DNA from: Callipepla californica brunnescens
Taxonomy: Eukaryota; Chordata; Aves; Galliformes; Odontophoridae
NCBI GenBank assembly: GCA_023055505.1
Contig: JALIRH010000001.1
Location: 97,495,034 to 97,559,033 of the forward strand
DNA: 64,000 bases
Reading direction: 5' to 3'
The notes under the pieces were generated by a model, which was not told the DNA's origin, made no database searches, and worked only from the letters and a program-made list of their open reading frames with translations. A program made the translations under genes and the position numbers. Shown here piece after piece: positions 63,176 to 64,000 of the stretch (its first letter is position 1; each line of letters opens with the position of its first letter).

Positions 63176-64000
63176 AGGTGAATGAATGGTCATGCACAAT
63201 AGGCCAACATATTCAAGAAAAACTGTATTGTTAAGCAGGTGAGCTGATGGATGTTAAACTGGCTGTAGCTTTGACAGAATTAATTTCCAGAACTAAGAAA
63301 TCATACTACAAATCTGTTTGTCTCCAATAATGTAAAATAGATTTAAAAAGTTATAAACTGCTGGAAGTGCTGGAAGTACCAAGGCTCACGAGGCTTCCAC
63401 AGAAATGTGTTTGAACTGTGACTGCCTTTCTCAAAACACTCAAAGGAACTGGCATTTTCACTATCCAAACTCCTTTTACTATAAAAAGAAGATCTTTGGA
63501 CAACCTTGGAGGATGCACAAACCCAGGAAAAAAGCCATCCCCAAACTGGGAGAGAACACAGGACAGGACTTTTGGCAGATTTTGACACTGTACAGATCAT
63601 GTTAAGACTTGGAAAAAGGTTAACTCTTCAGATAAAAGTAGAAACTGTGAATATCAAATTCATGAGATTTTAATTCATAGTTCTGTTTTCTTGCCAATTT
63701 TAATTTTGTTTCATTCTACACACATAAGTGAGACACTGCATTCCCCCTTTTTTCGGTATTCTATTTAGAATACAACTTATGCCAAGAATTATTTGAATGA
63801 ACCATGCCCGTTGTAAAATCTCCAGACAAATTCTTCTGTGATTCTTCTTCATATTTCTGCAATCAAAAAGCAGTCACAATAAAAACTGGAACCTGAGGAC
63901 ATGCAATGTAAAGAGGAGAAAAAAGGGCATTGAAAGCGTAAGTGAGAATCCTTTCAAATGGTATTGTATGCCAGACTCACAAACACTGTAAAATTTTCAT
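63176..64000. other. Unique DNA to window end
   Basis: No gene or repeat recognised. Two overlapping frames on opposite strands (63343-63600 minus, 63405-63605 plus) are the only ones longer than 60 codons and have no known motif. Confidence 0.45.

Overview
The window looks like bird nuclear DNA, probably an intergenic or deep-intronic, AT-rich stretch of a large chromosome. The evidence is at least sixteen fragments of the CR1 LINE family, including the bird-type 3' tail of short direct repeats (GATTCTAT-like octamers), and one long terminal repeat that matches my recollection of a widespread avian ERVL-type LTR. No host protein-coding gene, rRNA, tRNA, CRISPR array or operon could be supported. 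Nearly all open frames are short and fit chance, transposon remains, or the by-product of polypurine repeats. The species cannot be fixed from the sequence alone.

Layout. 1-3.1 kb: unique DNA. 3.1-4.4 kb: three stacked CR1 3' ends, plus strand. 4.4-9.3 kb: unique DNA with a T37 tract. 9.26-9.99 kb: two adjacent CR1 copies, minus strand. 14.75 kb: short CR1 whose truncated edge runs into two small hairpins. 21.17-21.87 kb: 0.7 kb CR1, minus. 23.24 and 26.69 kb: short plus-strand CR1 tails. 27.03-27.79 kb: large GAAA/GGAA/GGGA polypurine array. 31.9 kb: perfect 49-bp tandem duplication. 33.15-33.25 kb: 100-N assembly gap. 34.9-36.0 kb: minus-strand stretch that looks like decayed coding sequence of unknown origin. 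37.45-38.1 kb: second polypurine array (GGGAA/GGGGA/GGGGAA). 38.67-40.02 kb: two CR1 copies, the second keeping an uninterrupted 286-codon piece of ORF2 reverse transcriptase. 40-47 kb: mostly unique DNA with small simple repeats. 47.08-47.56 kb: CR1, plus. 49.59-50.09 kb: solo LTR, minus, followed at once by a CR1 (50.19-50.70 kb, plus). 53.9 and 55.1 kb: two short imperfect tandem duplications. 55.58 kb: CR1, minus. 60.97-63.18 kb: the longest CR1 (about 2.2 kb, minus), covering endonuclease end, linker and reverse transcriptase but lacking its 3' tail.

Nothing here acts together as a gene system. The main content is layered retrotransposon history plus two strongly strand-asymmetric satellite-like purine tracts that could form unusual DNA structures and are likely length-variable. 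I looked for an undescribed system and did not find convincing evidence of one. The best unexplained signals are the decayed coding-like region at 34.9-36.0 kb and the ordered unit changes in the purine arrays.
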